Part shown: positions 7,719 through 17,332 of the stretch, one piece after another
How the letters are laid out: every line of letters begins with the position of its first letter
Position numbering within the stretch: position 1 is the first letter of the stretch
Source: Bacteroidetes bacterium CG18_big_fil_WC_8_21_14_2_50_41_14
GTDB lineage: Bacteria; Bacteroidota; Bacteroidia; Bacteroidales; F082
Assembly: GCA_002771745.1 (NCBI GenBank)
Contig: PCUL01000273.1
Span: 33,263-66,026 of the forward strand
DNA length: 32,764 nt
Reading direction: 5' to 3'
Position numbers and translations under genes: made by a program
The notes under the pieces: model-generated
Told to the model about the DNA's origin: nothing
Seen by the model: only the letters and a program-made list of their open reading frames with translations
The model's database searches: none

Positions 7719-10700
7719 ATGAACATTACAAAAATAGCAATCAACCGTCCATCGCTGATCATCGTTCTTTTCAGCGTATTCGCTTTGTTGGGGATCATTG
7801 GATTTACAAACCTGGGATATGAATTGTTGCCAGACTTCAACCAGCCGGTGGTTGTAATAAAAACGATGTACCCTGGTGCCGAACCCAATGAGGTAGAAAC
7901 TTCTGTTTCCAGGAAAATAGAGGATGCCTTGTCGAACCTCGAAGGAGTTGATTACCTGGAAACCAAGTCGATGCCAAACGCTTCAGTTATTATTGCCAAC
8001 CTGAAATACGGAACGGACTTGAACATCGCCATGCAGGATGCCCAGCGGTATATCGACAACATTAAAAAAGATCTTCCTACAGACATTTTGAGCCCGGTGA
8101 TGAGCAAGGTTTCGCCCAACGATTTGCCAATCATTTCGATCAGTGCCACAAGCAGCCTGCCTGCGACTGAATTTTATCAAAAAATGAAGGACGAATATCT
8201 ACCACAAATTCAACAATTGAAAGGGGTGGCTGAAATTACGCTGCTTGGCGGAGAAGAACGCGAAATTCAGGTGAAGGCCAATCAGGACAAACTGAAACTG
8301 TATAAAATATCGCTTTATCAGGTGGTTGAAGCCATTAACCGCTCAGGAATTGATTTGCCCGCCGGTAAAGCACAAACCGATAAAGAGAGTAATTCAGTCC
8401 GGTTAACCGGAAAATTTTCAACCGTAAACGACATCATGAATGTGCAGGTTGCCATGCCCGCGCCCGGAATGCCGGTCTATGTAAAAGATGTGGCCACCGT
8501 TGTTGATGGGGTGAAAGAAATAAGTTCGGTAAGCCGGTACAACGGTGTAAACGGAATTGGACTTTTGTTGAAAAAACAAGGCGATGCCAACGCCGTGGAA
8601 GTTTCAAAATTAGTCCATGCGAAACTCAAACAAATTGAAGGTGCAAACGCCAACTACGGGGTAAAATTTGTGGTTGCCGATGATTCAACCGACATGACCA
8701 TTGCGGCAGTAAATTCAGTGGTTGACGACCTGATTTTAGCGGTAATCCTGGTTTCATTGGTTATGTTCCTGTTTTTAAGAAGTTACCGGAATTCATTGAT
8801 TGTATTAATTGCCATCCCAACCTCATTAATTACCGCGTTTGCCGTAATGTGGCTGATGGGCTTCACCTTAAACCTGATGACCTTGCTGGCCATGTCGTTA
8901 ATTATCGGAATCCTCGTGGATGATGCCATCGTCATTCTGGAAAACATACAGCGGCACCTCGATATGGGCAAAGACAAAGCTACTGCGGCATTGGAAGGCC
9001 GTATGGAAATTGGTTTTTCAGCCATTTCAATTACCCTGGTTGACGTGGTTGTATTCCTGCCCATTCTGTTTTTGCAGGTATTTGTGGCCGATATGCTGAA
9101 ACAATTCTCCATTGTGGTAATAACATCTACACTTACCAGCTTATTGGTAGGCTTTACACTGGTACCCTGGTTGGCTTCACGAATTGGAAAAAAGGAAGAT
9201 TTACAACCTACCAACTTCGTGAACCGTTTCTTGCTGTGGTTTGAAAAACAGCTAACCACTTTCATCAACTGGTATGGCCATCAATTGGAATGGGTACTTA
9301 GCCATAAACTCATCTTTACAGGAATAGTTATTTTCCTTTTGGTAATGACCGGTGTGATGATGAAACAAGGAATTATCGGAAAAGAAATGATGTCGACCGG
9401 CGACCAGGGTAAGTTTCGTTTGAACCTGGAATATGACAAAACAACCAGCGTTCAGGAGAACAATATCAGAACTCAGCGAGTAGAAAACTTTATCCTTCAG
9501 CAACCTGAAGTAGCCACACTTTTCAGCAACATTGCCGGGCCAAGCACAGGTATCGGAAGTTTAGGCGTGGGCTCTGCCAATTTATCAGAATTTACCATTC
9601 AGCTAAAACCAGAAAAGGAAAGGGACATCAAAACGGAGTCGTTTATGAAATCGCTTCGCGAAGAGCTGAAAAAACAATTTTCAGGAGTAAACTTTTCAAT
9701 GGCAGTTCTTGGCTTACTGCCAAAACAGGCGCCCATCAAAATAACCCTGAGCGGAAGCGACCTCGATTTGGTTATGAAAACCGGGGATAAACTGAAAGCT
9801 GCTATTGAGAAAATACCAGGTGCCGATAATGTTCAGTTATCAGTAGAAGAAGGAAGTCCTGAATTCAAGGTGATCCCCGACAAAGATAAGATGCAACGGT
9901 TGGGATTAACGACTGCTTATGTTGGTTTAAATTTAAGGACAGCCTTTACCGGAAACGATGATGCCACGTTAACCGAAAATGGAACAGAATACCCGGTTAG
10001 GATATGGTTGGATGATTTTGACAGAAAAAATTACGAAGATGTGCAACGCATTTCCATCGTAAACCAAATGAACATACCCATTGAAGTGTCTCAATTTGCT
10101 GAAGTCAGGCAAGACAATTCGCCTTCGTTGCTCGAAAGATTAGATCGTCAACCTTCTGTAACCATTACTTCCGAATCATTTGGCAGGCCATCGGGAACAC
10201 TTGCAGATGAGGCAATTGGCTTTCTGAAAACGCAACCATTGCCCGAAGGTGTAAAATTAACCTGGGGGGCAGATATCAAAACGCAGGATGAAAGTTTTGG
10301 TGCGTTGGGCTCGGTGCTCCTAATCTCATTTATCCTGATTTACCTGATCATGATAGCCCTTTATGACAGCTATATTTACCCGTTTGTGGCACTATTCGCC
10401 ATACCAATGGCAGCTATCGGCGCCTTCCTGGCCTTAAACTTATCGCTAAACCACCTGACTTTGTTTGCACAGTTAGGATTAATCATGCTTATGGGATTGG
10501 TTACAAAAAATGCCATCCTGATTGTGGATTTCACCAACCAGTTGAAAGCACAGGGCAAACATTATAAAGAGGCATTGATCATTGCAGGCAAAGAACGGAT
10601 GCGCCCCATTTTAATGACCACGCTTGCCATGGCAATCGGAATGTTGCCAATCGCATTGGCACAAGGTACAGCCAGCGAATGGAAAAACGGCCTGGCATGG

Positions 10701-10820
10701 GTGATCATCGGAGGTTTGCTGTCATCCATGATTTTAACGGTTTATCTAGTCCCTATGGTTTATTACGTAGTGGATTCGATTAAGGCCCGTTTTAACCAAA
10801 AACAAATCAATGAGAAATAA
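7719..10820 (+). CDS. RND family efflux transporter permease (AcrB/HAE1-like)
   Basis: 1033 aa; PNEVETSVSRKIEDALSNLEGVDYLETKSMPNASVI, GILVDDAIVILENIQRH, LGLIMLMGLVTKNAILIVDFTNQL. Confidence 0.95.
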   Translation: MNITKIAINRPSLIIVLFSVFALLGIIGFTNLGYELLPDFNQPVVVIKTMYPGAEPNEVETSVSRKIEDALSNLEGVDYLETKSMPNASVIIANLKYGTDLNIAMQDAQRYIDNIKKDLPTDILSPVMSKVSPNDLPIISISATSSLPATEFYQKMKDEYLPQIQQLKGVAEITLLGGEEREIQVKANQDKLKLYKISLYQVVEAINRSGIDLPAGKAQTDKESNSVRLTGKFSTVNDIMNVQVAMPAPGMPVYVKDVATVVDGVKEISSVSRYNGVNGIGLLLKKQGDANAVEVSKLVHAKLKQIEGANANYGVKFVVADDSTDMTIAAVNSVVDDLILAVILVSLVMFLFLRSYRNSLIVLIAIPTSLITAFAVMWLMGFTLNLMTLLAMSLIIGILVDDAIVILENIQRHLDMGKDKATAALEGRMEIGFSAISITLVDVVVFLPILFLQVFVADMLKQFSIVVITSTLTSLLVGFTLVPWLASRIGKKEDLQPTNFVNRFLLWFEKQLTTFINWYGHQLEWVLSHKLIFTGIVIFLLVMTGVMMKQGIIGKEMMSTGDQGKFRLNLEYDKTTSVQENNIRTQRVENFILQQPEVATLFSNIAGPSTGIGSLGVGSANLSEFTIQLKPEKERDIKTESFMKSLREELKKQFSGVNFSMAVLGLLPKQAPIKITLSGSDLDLVMKTGDKLKAAIEKIPGADNVQLSVEEGSPEFKVIPDKDKMQRLGLTTAYVGLNLRTAFTGNDDATLTENGTEYPVRIWLDDFDRKNYEDVQRISIVNQMNIPIEVSQFAEVRQDNSPSLLERLDRQPSVTITSESFGRPSGTLADEAIGFLKTQPLPEGVKLTWGADIKTQDESFGALGSVLLISFILIYLIMIALYDSYIYPFVALFAIPMAAIGAFLALNLSLNHLTLFAQLGLIMLMGLVTKNAILIVDFTNQLKAQGKHYKEALIIAGKERMRPILMTTLAMAIGMLPIALAQGTASEWKNGLAWVIIGGLLSSMILTVYLVPMVYYVVDSIKARFNQKQINEK

Positions 10821-10867
10821 CTGATGAAAGATGATTGTTGATTTTTATCATTTACATTATTAAACAC

Positions 10868-11848
10868 ATGAAAACTTTAAAATTTATTATCCTTCTGTTG
10901 ATATTGAGTTGCTGCAACAACCTCATTGGACAAACAGTAAATCAGCCACATTCGTTACGTATTTTTTTAGACAATGACTTTCTCAATTTTCGTGGTTCTG
11001 GTACTGACAGGTACTATACAAATGGGCTAAGAATAGATATGTATTATACAAAAAAACAAAAAGCAAAATTTCCATCATCACTTTTACTTCACATTTCGGA
11101 GAATAACAATGTCTATGGTTGGGGCATAGCTCAATTTATGTTTACCCCAAAGCATATTGATGTAAAAGAAATTCAATACGATGACCGTCCTTATGCCGGC
11201 GCATTGTATTCCATACATTCCCTTCAATCTTTCGATAACATTGAAAACATAAAAATTACAACAGAATTATTTATTGGAGTGATTGGGCCGTGGAGTTTAG
11301 CCGAGGAAAGTCAAACCTGGATACACGGTATGATTGACTATACAAAACCTCAAGGCTGGGATAACCAAGTTGCAAACGATTTGTTATTAAACTATAACAT
11401 TAATATAGAAAAGCAACTGCTATATCCTTCAAGAAGCATTTTGCTGGTTGGTGTGGTTGAAACTTATAGTGGCACACTGTATAATGCAGCCGGGATTGGT
11501 TTCTTACTTAGAATAGGAAAATTTAATAACTATTTTGAAGGTATCTCCAATTCGATAAGCACTTCAGAAAATAGGTTTCAGCTGTACGTATTTATGAAAC
11601 CTGTTGCCAGGGTTGTGTTAAGCAATGCTTTATTGGAAGGAGGGTTGATATATCAAATGACTGCCCAAACGGGTGCCTATACGCTGGATAAGGATCAAAT
11701 TGAAAGACTTACCGTATTATACGATGTTGGCCTGAATTTCGAAATGCCAAAATTCAGCATTTCCATTAGCCAAAAATTAAGGACGGCTGAATTTAAAGGT
11801 CAATATGTACAAGAGGTAGGAAATATTACATTGAAAGCCAATTTGTAA
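10868..11848 (+). CDS. LpxR-like lipid A 3'-O-deacylase family outer membrane protein (DUF2219)
   Basis: LDNDFLNFRGSGTDRYYTNGLRIDMYYTKK, YDDRPYAGALYS, IGVIGPWSLAEESQTWIHGMIDYTKPQGWDNQ. Start chosen at 10868 to give a signal peptide (listed ORF starts at 10835). Confidence 0.85.
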   Translation: MKTLKFIILLLILSCCNNLIGQTVNQPHSLRIFLDNDFLNFRGSGTDRYYTNGLRIDMYYTKKQKAKFPSSLLLHISENNNVYGWGIAQFMFTPKHIDVKEIQYDDRPYAGALYSIHSLQSFDNIENIKITTELFIGVIGPWSLAEESQTWIHGMIDYTKPQGWDNQVANDLLLNYNINIEKQLLYPSRSILLVGVVETYSGTLYNAAGIGFLLRIGKFNNYFEGISNSISTSENRFQLYVFMKPVARVVLSNALLEGGLIYQMTAQTGAYTLDKDQIERLTVLYDVGLNFEMPKFSISISQKLRTAEFKGQYVQEVGNITLKANL

Positions 11849-11935
11849 CTTTCAGCGCATGTGGCTGATAATAAATACTTTTAGAGTTATTAATCATTTA
11901 CTGAAAACAGAATAAATTAACTTAATCGATCATCT

Positions 11936-12397
11936 ATGAAATTGGTATTCAAAAAAAATTTGCCTCTTATTGGATTTCTTTTAATAATCCTCCTTAGTTC
12001 ATTTAAAGTACCGGCGTTTGTAACAGGCTTCTCGTTAAAAGTCGATGTGAATGGACTTCGCAACTCTGAAGGTTCGGTAGTTTTTGCATTGTATAATAAA
12101 AATGATGCATTCCCCGATGAACACTATGAAAAGTATTTGGTGATGCTGACCGGAAAAATTGTAAATGGGGCATCATCTGTAACATTCGAGAACCTGCCAG
12201 AGGGGAAATACGCTGTAAACATATTGCATGATGAAGACAATGATGGTAAAATAAAAAAGGGGATCGTCTTGCCAAAAGAGGGCATTGGCTTTTCCAACTA
12301 TCAGTCGATAAGTATCTTCAATCGTCCCAATTTCCGCAAAGCATCCTTCGACTTGGAAGGCAACAAAGAAATATTGGTCAGCATTATTTACTTGTAA
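11936..12397 (+). CDS. DUF2141 domain secreted protein
   Basis: 153 aa; LKVDVNGLRNSEGSVVFALYN...LPEGKYAVNILHDEDNDGKIKKGIVLPKEGIGFSN is characteristic. Confidence 0.88.
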   Translation: MKLVFKKNLPLIGFLLIILLSSFKVPAFVTGFSLKVDVNGLRNSEGSVVFALYNKNDAFPDEHYEKYLVMLTGKIVNGASSVTFENLPEGKYAVNILHDEDNDGKIKKGIVLPKEGIGFSNYQSISIFNRPNFRKASFDLEGNKEILVSIIYL

Positions 12398-12406
12398 TCA
12401 AAAAGT

Positions 12407-13210
12407 ATGGGAACAACCTTTAAAATCATATTGCTTTTAAGCACAATGTTCCTTATTTCATGTGAGGGGTTGTTTGATTATTCGCCATATCAAATTGATT
12501 TTGAGGGTGAAAATAAAGGTGTTAATGCAACCAACCTGGATAGGTTATTAAAGACAAACCAGAGCGATACAATCACAATTGCCTTTACCGGCGACACGCA
12601 CAATTACTTTGATGAATTGGCCTACTTTGTTGACAAAGTAAACACATTACCGAACATTGATTTTGTGATTCACGTTGGCGATATCGCTGATTTTGGCTTG
12701 CCGAAACAATACCTTTGGGGAAATAGTTATTTGTTAAATCTTCAAGTTCCTTACCTGGTATTAATAGGAAACCATGATTTGGTTGGCAACGGCTTAGAGG
12801 CTTATAAAGAAATGTTTGGTGATTTTGACTTCAGTTTTGTATATCAGGACATTAAATTTGTATTTCTCAACACGAACAGCCTTGAATTTGGGTACAATGG
12901 CAATGTGCCCAATCTTGACTGGTTATCACAACAACTTTTTCCTTCGGATGATTTTTCCAAGGCGGTTGTTGTTTTTCATATGCCACCAGGTATTGGTTTT
13001 GATCCGGAATTAGAATTGGGCTTTTATCAGTCACTATCTGCGCATAACAACGTAATTATGTCTGTTCATGGTCACCAACACCATCATGAGGTCTATTATC
13101 CTACTGCCGACAGTATTCCATTTGTAAACGTATATGGCGTGGAGCACCGGATGATGACTTTAGTAAAAATTTATCAGGATAAAATATATGTGGAAAATGA
13201 GGCATTTTAG
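12407..13210 (+). CDS. Calcineurin-like metallophosphoesterase, probable lipoprotein
   Basis: Lipobox-like MFLISCEG; GDTH, GD, GNHD and GHQH metallophosphoesterase motifs. Confidence 0.88.
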   Translation: MGTTFKIILLLSTMFLISCEGLFDYSPYQIDFEGENKGVNATNLDRLLKTNQSDTITIAFTGDTHNYFDELAYFVDKVNTLPNIDFVIHVGDIADFGLPKQYLWGNSYLLNLQVPYLVLIGNHDLVGNGLEAYKEMFGDFDFSFVYQDIKFVFLNTNSLEFGYNGNVPNLDWLSQQLFPSDDFSKAVVVFHMPPGIGFDPELELGFYQSLSAHNNVIMSVHGHQHHHEVYYPTADSIPFVNVYGVEHRMMTLVKIYQDKIYVENEAF

Positions 13211-13796
13211 TCATTGGTTTTTATTATTGTGTATACTGACCTTCATTAACAATACGCAGGCACAATCACATGTTGGAAAGTACGATTGGCTATTGCCCGA
13301 TTATGCAAAATTACAATATGCAGGAGGGATTGGTTTTATGTCAGCCGGTGTTGGGTATACCTTTGTCCATCAGCGCATCGATGCCACTTTTTTCTATGGA
13401 TATGTGCCCAAAGGAATCGCAATCGATGACTTGTCAAGTGTGAGTTTACAATTTACGGCCAAGCTCATCAGGATTCGCATATCAGAAAATTATCAATTAC
13501 TCCCGCTTAACTTTGGTTGGTTTATACACCATACTTTTGGAAGTGAATATTGGATAAATCTGCCTTCACATTACCCTCCCGAATATTATTGGTGGTCGCC
13601 GGGCAGAAATGCCGGGATTTTTATTGGGGGTGAATTAAAAACCAAATGGCTGGCCCGGAAAACCCCTGCATCCGGAATCGCTATATACGCTCGTATAGGT
13701 ACCCGTGGATTGTATCTTGCTAGTAAAGTCGGAAATAGCTCAATCCCAATTACTGACATAATTGAATTGGGTTTTGGAATCGCATTATACCGTTGA
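13197..13796 (+). CDS. Hypothetical secreted/outer membrane protein
   Basis: Signal peptide MRHFSHWFLLLCILTFINNTQAQ; beta-rich remainder; overlaps the end of the phosphoesterase gene by 14 nt (listed ORF starts at 13188). Confidence 0.65.
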   Translation: MRHFSHWFLLLCILTFINNTQAQSHVGKYDWLLPDYAKLQYAGGIGFMSAGVGYTFVHQRIDATFFYGYVPKGIAIDDLSSVSLQFTAKLIRIRISENYQLLPLNFGWFIHHTFGSEYWINLPSHYPPEYYWWSPGRNAGIFIGGELKTKWLARKTPASGIAIYARIGTRGLYLASKVGNSSIPITDIIELGFGIALYR

Positions 13797-13797
13797 T

Positions 13798-14694
13798 ATG
13801 AAAAATCTTATCATCCTGTTTTTAGCATTTGTTTCATTCCGTCAAGTAATGGCCCAGGAGGATGACACTAAATTTCAGCCGATAAACCTGGCCGCCATTG
13901 CCGAAGTAAATCAGGTAAACAATTACATCACTTTTCCAACCGATATAGGAAACCTGGCTCCTATATGGTTTGAGGCCAATATTATTCCTGATTTCTTGAT
14001 CCGAAAAAGTAAAAATGCCCGCTTGATGGGCGTGCTCACACCACAGGTGATCATTCGCATGTACCAGGAAGAGTCATCTCCGGTGCGCACTCCCAGTTAT
14101 ATTCCACAAATTACCATTTATTATGCGCTTGAGGCCAACCGCACTAAAAGTCAATACACCTTTTTTGGTCGAATCGCACACCATTCCAACGGACAGGAGG
14201 GCGATTTTTATTTGCCTGACAGCAATATCAATTTGATCTCCGGGAGCTTTTCCACTAACTTTTTGCAGGCAGGTTTGATATTCAACAGGTTTAATGCTAA
14301 TTTGAATGCCACCCAGTTCTTTAACACTTTTGTCGAAGTACATCCCCCGCGATGGTCCCTGGAGGAGCTTGAAGGGAAATATAGCATGGTGAGGTGGCAC
14401 AATGCTTTGTCAGTTTATAAAATACCACTTGCTGCGAATTCACTTAGTCAAAAAAGTCCGGCTATATCCATACAAGCTGAGGTTATGTGGATGTTTGGAC
14501 AGGTCGATGACTGGAGTGCCCTGTCAACAGACAGGCTTAACCTGAACCTTACTTTTTTCTACCATCCTTCCTTTTTGGAGGACATCGGTCTTTTTGTGGA
14601 ATTTTACAGTGGAATGGATTATTACAACATTTATTTCAATGAAAAAGTGGAAGTCATCCGATTTGGCATAATGACCGAGAAATTAAGATTTTAA
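13798..14694 (+). CDS. Outer membrane phospholipase A (PldA-like)
   Basis: Signal peptide MKNLIILFLAFVSFRQVMAQ; IAHHSNGQEGDFY matches the HxSNG catalytic motif. Listed ORF starts at 13762. Confidence 0.78.
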   Translation: MKNLIILFLAFVSFRQVMAQEDDTKFQPINLAAIAEVNQVNNYITFPTDIGNLAPIWFEANIIPDFLIRKSKNARLMGVLTPQVIIRMYQEESSPVRTPSYIPQITIYYALEANRTKSQYTFFGRIAHHSNGQEGDFYLPDSNINLISGSFSTNFLQAGLIFNRFNANLNATQFFNTFVEVHPPRWSLEELEGKYSMVRWHNALSVYKIPLAANSLSQKSPAISIQAEVMWMFGQVDDWSALSTDRLNLNLTFFYHPSFLEDIGLFVEFYSGMDYYNIYFNEKVEVIRFGIMTEKLRF

Positions 14695-14704
14695 ACCTGT
14701 TAAC

Positions 14705-15076
14705 ATGGCAAAAATTGAGTTAAACACCGAAGCTAAGATATTAGACGCTGCGAATAGCATCTTTCTGTTGTTCGGATATCATGGAACTACACTTCAACAA
14801 ATTGCTGATTTAGCAGGAATTCATAAATCAGCAATCCATTACTATTATAGGTCAAAAGAAAGATTGTATTTCCAAGTCGTCAATGGTGTTCTCGATGATA
14901 TCTTAAAAACTGAAAATGGTTTAATCTCAAATCAAAAAGTATATGAGAGACAAAGGTGGTTTCTTTTTACTGAAATGTACAATAATCAAATTTGTTTTGA
15001 AAAAACGATTAAAGAGTTGTATTTGAATGATTGGGATAAAAAACTAAACGAAATAAAAGAGTTAGCTAAAATTTAA
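14705..15076 (+). CDS. TetR-family regulator with a short C-terminal domain
   Basis: 123 aa; KILDAANSIFLLFGYHGTTLQQIADLAGIHKSAIHYYYRSKERLYFQVV is a canonical TetR HTH. Confidence 0.85.
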   Translation: MAKIELNTEAKILDAANSIFLLFGYHGTTLQQIADLAGIHKSAIHYYYRSKERLYFQVVNGVLDDILKTENGLISNQKVYERQRWFLFTEMYNNQICFEKTIKELYLNDWDKKLNEIKELAKI

Positions 15077-15332
15077 GATTCATTTTAATTCTAACGCCTT
15101 TGTCTGAGGAATCATGCCTAAAATGTTTGGTGAATAATTCATCTAATGATACTGATTCTTAGGCTAATCCCATTTCCAATTTAATTCAACTACCAGTGAG
15201 CACTTAATATGTATATAAAAGGTTACAAATAGATAGTTCATTAATAACCATCCCCTGTTTTCGTTGCTTTTTTTTCTTTATTTGCTTTCCTTATAAATTA
15301 GATAAGGCCGTTTTATTATTTAAAAAAGCTGC

Positions 15333-15340
15333 TATTTTTG
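15333..15340 (+). promoter_or_regulatory. Bacteroidota-type -7 box TATTTTTG upstream of porin/nrf genes
   Basis: Match to TAnnTTTG, 35 bp before the ATG at 15376. Confidence 0.45.
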
Positions 15341-15375
15341 CATTTAAGATAATTAATACTTAATATATTATAAAA

Positions 15376-16674
15376 ATGAATGCGATGAAACACTTAAGCC
15401 TTTATCTTTCAATTCTTTTCCTGTTATTATTTGCCAGCGAGGGATTATTTGCACAGGAGGTTAACCTTTCAGGAGAAATACGTCCACGTTTCGAATATCG
15501 CCATGGTTATAAAACACTAAGTCCCGACGGAGCCGACGGGGTCTCTTTTATTTCACAACGTACACGCTTAAACGGATTTTTTGCCAATGAGAATTTTAAA
15601 GTTGGGTTGGTAATACAGGATGTTCGTGTTTGGGGAGACGTAAGTCAACTGAACACCTCCGATATCAATGGTCCTGCCATACATGAAGCTTGGGGCGAAG
15701 CCATGATTAATCAAAGATTATCGATAAAAGTAGGGCGTCAGGAGATTGTGTACGATGACTCACGAATTTTCGGAAATGTGGGCTGGGCGCAGCAAGCCAG
15801 AAGTCATGATGCAGCCATTATAAAATATTACCCTTCTAAGATACACCACATCGAGTTAGGTCTGGCCTATAATGCAAATGGAGAAAGCCTGTTTAAGACA
15901 GACTACACAGTAAATAGTTACAAAACATTACAGTATATCTGGTATCACGGCAACTTCGGAAAAGCAGGATTAAGTTTTCTTGCCTTAAATAATGGCATGG
16001 CTTATGCAAAGGACTCTGTAACTCAAAATATAGCTTATTGTCAAACTTTTGGACCTCGTTTTACTTATGGTAAAGACGAATTTACATTTGATGTTGCAGC
16101 GTATTACCAGGTGGGGAAAAATGCCAGGAATAATGACCTGAGCGCCATGTATTTTTCTGCAAATGCCAGTCACAAGCTATCCAACAAGTTCACGATAGGA
16201 ATTGGTGGTGAATATCTCTCAGGAACAAATACAGTCGACCAAGGCCAGACAGAAGAAAAAGACAAATCGTTTACACCCCATTACGGTACCAATCACAAAT
16301 TTAACGGCTGGATGGATTACTTTTATGTCGGCAGTTACAACGAAAGCAATGGGTTAATCGACCTGTACCTGCCACTTACCTATAGCATCGAAAAATTAAC
16401 CTTTAAACTGGTACCACATTATTTTATGGCTGCTGCAACAGTGGCAAAAAAAGACATTACCGGAGAATGGAAAGACTATCGCAATGGTTTAGGTACAGAA
16501 ATTGACTTCTCGGTAGTTTACAAAGTAACCAACAGCTTTGATATTAGTGGAGGATACTCACAAATGTTGGGAACCGAAACACTACAAATAATCACTGGTG
16601 GTAATTATAAAAACACTAACAATTGGGGCTGGATTATGCTTACCTTTAAGCCAACCTTTTTTATTAAAAAATAA
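15376..16674 (+). CDS. Porin of alginate-export-domain type
   Basis: 432 aa; signal peptide; EVNLSGEIRPRFEYRHGYKT...SFISQRTRLNGFFANENFKVGLVIQDVRVWGD...IKVGRQEIVYDDSRIFGNVGWAQQARSHDA. Confidence 0.75.
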   Translation: MNAMKHLSLYLSILFLLLFASEGLFAQEVNLSGEIRPRFEYRHGYKTLSPDGADGVSFISQRTRLNGFFANENFKVGLVIQDVRVWGDVSQLNTSDINGPAIHEAWGEAMINQRLSIKVGRQEIVYDDSRIFGNVGWAQQARSHDAAIIKYYPSKIHHIELGLAYNANGESLFKTDYTVNSYKTLQYIWYHGNFGKAGLSFLALNNGMAYAKDSVTQNIAYCQTFGPRFTYGKDEFTFDVAAYYQVGKNARNNDLSAMYFSANASHKLSNKFTIGIGGEYLSGTNTVDQGQTEEKDKSFTPHYGTNHKFNGWMDYFYVGSYNESNGLIDLYLPLTYSIEKLTFKLVPHYFMAAATVAKKDITGEWKDYRNGLGTEIDFSVVYKVTNSFDISGGYSQMLGTETLQIITGGNYKNTNNWGWIMLTFKPTFFIKK

Positions 16675-16723
16675 TGGAATAGCAGAATCAATTTATCACT
16701 TATAATTAATTAACCCTGATACC

Positions 16724-17320
16724 ATGTCAAACATACTTCATAAACTCACTCCTCCACCATCCTGGCGAGTCCCCGTGGTGGTGGTGAGCGGTATCCTGTT
16801 TGGTTTGGCTCTTTACCTGATTTATGTATCGAATGCAGTCTCGTATTTAAGCGACAATCCTACAACATGTATTAACTGTCATGTGATGAACCCTCAATAT
16901 GCAACCTGGTTTCATAGTTCTCATCGGGAGCGTGCTTCATGCAACGACTGCCATGTGCCTCAGGACAATGTATTCAACAAATATTTCTTTAAGGCCAAAG
17001 ATGGCTTGCGCCATGCTACCATGTTTACATTGAGATTAGAACCCCAGGTAATTATGATTAAAGAGGCCGGCGCCGAAGTTGTACAGCAAAATTGTGTCCG
17101 TTGCCACAATGAACTCATCACCGACAATAAAATGCTTTCGAAATCACTAAGTTTCGACCATTTCAGAACCGAAGGTCGCAAATGTTGGGAGTGTCATCGC
17201 GAAGTTCCACATGGAAGAGTAAACAGTCTTTCATCCGTGCCCAATGCACAGATTCCCCAAACCAAAACTCCGATTCCCACATGGATCAACAACCTTTTAA
17301 AGTCAAAAACCAAGAATTAA
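16724..17320 (+). CDS. nrfH: NrfH, tetraheme cytochrome c nitrite reductase small subunit
   Basis: N-terminal TM; four CXXCH (CINCH, CNDCH, CVRCH, CWECH); directly upstream of nrfA. Confidence 0.93.
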   Translation: MSNILHKLTPPPSWRVPVVVVSGILFGLALYLIYVSNAVSYLSDNPTTCINCHVMNPQYATWFHSSHRERASCNDCHVPQDNVFNKYFFKAKDGLRHATMFTLRLEPQVIMIKEAGAEVVQQNCVRCHNELITDNKMLSKSLSFDHFRTEGRKCWECHREVPHGRVNSLSSVPNAQIPQTKTPIPTWINNLLKSKTKN

Positions 17321-17332
17321 ACAACTAAAGTC

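Noticed and set aside
8783-9268. 161-aa ORF antisense to the RND pump
   Set aside because: Lies wholly in a strongly coding opposite frame; composition is typical of a shadow ORF.
14705-15076. Third TetR considered as a truncated pseudogene because it is only 123 aa
   Set aside because: HTH is intact and the C-terminal part reads smoothly to a stop with no frameshift or residual homologous sequence evident; short TetR proteins exist.
15211-15250. GGTTA...TAACC inverted repeat upstream of the porin gene as a possible Fnr-type site
   Set aside because: Arms of only 5 bp with a long spacer and no match to TTGATnnnnATCAA; not distinguishable from chance.
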